Source: an uncultured Lachnospiraceae bacterium (GTDB taxonomy: Bacteria; Bacillota; Clostridia; Lachnospirales; Lachnospiraceae). Taken from it: a stretch of 6,839 nucleotides of DNA. The translations under genes were made by a program, and so were the position numbers. This document shows positions 5,144-6,839 of this stretch, in pieces (positions within the stretch are counted from its first letter, which is position 1; each line of letters starts with the position of its first letter). Under the pieces are notes generated by a model, which worked only from the letters and a program-made list of their open reading frames with translations, had not been told where the DNA came from and searched no databases. The DNA lies in assembly GCA_900539175.1 (NCBI GenBank), contig UQAW01000128.1, positions 1 to 6,839 on the forward strand, read 5' to 3'.

Positions 5144-5520
5144 TTATAAAATCTTCCTTTTCTTATAATAACAGTTTCCGGCAATTGCCTGATTTTCATA
5201 AACACTGCCACTAAATCATTCTGATTTATTACTGCATACGTATTTGCTGCAAACTCTACTGTTTCTCCGCCCTTATTGAAATTCCCAATACATAGTATAT
5301 CATTACATTCATCATAGTAACAAGTATCTTCAAATGGCATATACGTTGTTCCACCATACTGTACCATCTCATCGTCATCTGCAAAATATAGTTCCCCTCT
5401 TTTGCTCTTTGGAATTTCTAATTCTTTTGAAATAACGTAAGCGATGAATAATCGCCCGTCCACGACTAAACTAAGTAATAAATGGAGATTATGTATCTTT
5501 TTTGCAAAAAAGAAAACCAT
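5140..5520 (-). pseudogene. 5'-truncated member of the 2226-2801 family
   Basis: The frame has 126 codons. From about residue 11 it aligns with codons 77-186 of the gene at 2226-2801: NLHLLLSLVVDGRL matches NLYFGLDIDLNTGKV, ELEIPKSKRGELYFADDDE matches LIIPKATVEGELIVLSNDE, NDILCIGN matches TGWICVGK, and GETVEFAANTYAVINQNDLV matches GQSVEFLNNCIAVLNGKSLE. The N-terminal half of the family is missing. The ATG at 5518-5520 has no ribosome site and overlaps the region of the ParA promoter on the other strand, and the first ten residues (MVFFFAKKIH) are not family-like. It therefore looks cut at its 5' end by the junction with the ParA unit. It has about 14 extra C-terminal residues. A working short protein is possible, but expression is doubtful. 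Confidence 0.55.
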
Positions 5521-5527
5521 AGAACTG

Positions 5528-5555
5528 TTGACATTTTTTGCGTATGCTGTATAAT
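5528..5555 (+). promoter_or_regulatory. Consensus promoter of the ParA gene
   Basis: TTGACA (5528-5533) and TATAAT (5550-5555) match sigma-A consensus exactly, with a 16-base spacer. The start would be near 5562, giving a leader of about 57 bases. The leader holds TTTAC (5565-5569) facing GTAAA (5578-5582), and two more GTAAA copies before the ribosome site. These are possible binding sites for ParA-type autoregulation, but that is inference. Confidence 0.8.
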
Positions 5556-5618
5556 CGAATTAGATTTACATATAACAGTAAAAAAGGTAAAACTAATTTT
5601 AGTAAAGGAGGAGTTTTA

Positions 5619-6656
5619 ATGTCTACAAATACGATAATAAATAGGCAATATGCCATTGCGAATAATCAAGCAGATCCCATTGACTTGCCTAAACAACGAA
5701 TTTATGCAATGTGTAATTTACGAGGCGGAATCGGAAAAACTACATTATCTTTTAATTTAAGCTATTTGGTAGATAATTTATTAGCTGTAGATACTTGCCC
5801 GCAAGGAAATCTTTCTTTTTTTTATGATAATAATTATTATGCAGCACAACAAACAAATGTAAAAGATATGTTATTGCCATATTTGGTTCCAGGACTTGGA
5901 AAGGCAACCAGGGTAGCCTCTTATATTGGCGCAACAAATCAGTATTTTTCACAAAAAAATAATTATTATATTCCATCATCCGAAGAATTATATTTATTAC
6001 CATCACAGTTGATTACAGCTATTAACCAAACGTCGGGGCTTCAACAGATGCAAAAAGAACAGGCATTGAAGAGTATTTTATATTCTTTAAAAACTGAAAT
6101 TGAAAGAGAGCTTTCGGAAAATAATTTAGATAAATGTATCATAGACACGTCTCCATTTTTTGCAGGAGCTACACAACTAGCTTGGTATGCAGCAGATGCG
6201 TTGGTAATACCTGTTCGAACAGACCAGCAGTCAATTAAATCACTTGAGTTGTTAATTAATACCTTGAGTAGTCCGCAAAGTGAATTTAGAAAGTATTTGC
6301 CAGAAAACGATATGAATGTTCCGAAAATACAGATGGTGGTTTTAACTCATTGTGGTTGGTCAACAGTAGCCGGAGCCAGAAATGAACCAAATCAACAAAC
6401 AAAGGTTTATTTAAAAAAGGTTTATGACATTTTGTCTAAGCATAGAACTTTATTATCAACAAATGCTCCAGAGAACCATTTGTTTATGCTTGATGATTTC
6501 CTCGGCTCTGGTCGAATATCTTCCATTGAATCAAAACCGATGGAATTGTTACAAGAGGGAGAAACAAAAGTAATTGACAGAGTACGGGTAAGTGTGAATA
6601 AATCAGTTGATAAATGTAAAAATCAATTAAAATTCATTGCACAGCAACTTTGGTAA
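5619..6656 (+). CDS. ParA/Soj-family partition ATPase
   Basis: The product has 345 residues. The ATG at 5619-5621 was chosen because AAAGGAGG lies seven bases upstream; a longer frame from a TTG at 5538 would run through the promoter. The deviant Walker A motif is LRGGIGKTT (residues 34-42), with Lys40 and Thr41 for nucleotide and Mg. The usual signature lysine of KGGxGKT is Arg35. Walker A' is VDTCPQGNLS (57-66) and Walker B is CIIDTSP (173-179), followed by LVIPVRTDQQSIKSLELL, the typical ParA segment. ParA ATPases bind DNA non-specifically as ATP dimers and, with a ParB partner and parS sites, segregate plasmids, integrative elements or chromosomes. At 345 residues it is longer than Soj-type proteins (about 250-290), mostly because of an insertion at about 85-125. 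No ParB is visible before the window ends. Confidence 0.93.
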   Translation: MSTNTIINRQYAIANNQADPIDLPKQRIYAMCNLRGGIGKTTLSFNLSYLVDNLLAVDTCPQGNLSFFYDNNYYAAQQTNVKDMLLPYLVPGLGKATRVASYIGATNQYFSQKNNYYIPSSEELYLLPSQLITAINQTSGLQQMQKEQALKSILYSLKTEIERELSENNLDKCIIDTSPFFAGATQLAWYAADALVIPVRTDQQSIKSLELLINTLSSPQSEFRKYLPENDMNVPKIQMVVLTHCGWSTVAGARNEPNQQTKVYLKKVYDILSKHRTLLSTNAPENHLFMLDDFLGSGRISSIESKPMELLQEGETKVIDRVRVSVNKSVDKCKNQLKFIAQQLW

Positions 6657-6839
6657 AATAGAGAATATCCATAATTTTAAACTAAGAACAGACTATTACG
6701 TTACCATAGCATTTTTGAGAGAGGCTTGAAATGATATGACAATGAGAAAATGTGAAATCTGATAAAACGGCAGTTTCCTAAAGAGAGACTATGAGAAAAT
6801 CTCTGTAAATAGGATTCTTCTATGATAATGAAAGGTGAG
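6657..6839 (+). other. Non-coding stretch after ParA
   Basis: No gene or terminator is supported here. The only ORFs are under ten codons (for example MTMRKCEI). ATGAGAAAAT occurs twice, near 6743 and 6790. The last bases, AATGAAAGGTGAG, could be a ribosome site leading to a gene beyond the window, such as a ParB partner. Confidence 0.4.

Noticed and set aside
5752..6006. Minus-strand frame of 84 codons within ParA
   Set aside because: It lies wholly inside the well-supported ParA gene, and ParA motifs fix the coding strand.
1..6839. CRISPR array, tRNA or rRNA genes, insertion sequence
   Set aside because: I saw no regularly spaced repeats, no tRNA-like cloverleaf sequence, no rRNA segments and no transposase coding or terminal inverted repeats.

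Overview
The window is AT-rich DNA with strong Shine-Dalgarno sequences, sigma-A type promoters, a cobalamin riboswitch with an intrinsic terminator, and small single-domain genes packed on one strand. This suggests a low-GC Firmicute, probably a gut clostridium such as a Lachnospiraceae member. The host assignment is inference from style, not from a marker gene.

Layout. At the left end (about 1-383, minus strand) a promoter, a cobalamin riboswitch and an intrinsic terminator form the leader of a gene that lies beyond position 1. Next to it (about 590-795, minus strand) is a compact unit of a near-consensus promoter, a hairpin and a strong terminator, without a convincing gene: a candidate small RNA or leader. 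From 890 to 5520 every gene and gene fragment is on the minus strand. In transcription order (right to left) these are: a 5'-truncated member of a small-protein family (5140-5520); a scrap of coding sequence; a HEAT-repeat protein (4341-5024); a doubtful 66-codon ORF; a small HExxH putative zinc metallopeptidase (3672-4151); a decayed gene (3460-3625); a multi-pass membrane protein (2801-3463); a gene of about 191 codons broken by two in-frame stops (2226-2801); a chimeric truncated copy of its middle part (1994-2194); more debris; an uncharacterised 129-residue protein (1346-1735); and an Imm44-like protein (890-1285). At the right end a ParA-family ATPase (5619-6656) is transcribed rightward from its own consensus promoter.

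Interpretation. The 890-5520 block looks like a graveyard and reservoir of immunity-type genes: short, mutually unrelated, co-directional, tightly spaced or overlapping, with partial duplications and fresh nonsense mutations. Such arrays are known downstream of polymorphic toxin loci, but no intact toxin is visible here, so this would be an orphan immunity array. The main new observation is that three loci (5140-5520, 2226-2801, 1994-2194) share one sequence family. Two are truncated, and the only full-length copy is split by a TGA at codon 4 and a TAA at codon 92, yet stays in frame throughout. ParA beside the array hints at a mobile-element or plasmid-derived neighbour.
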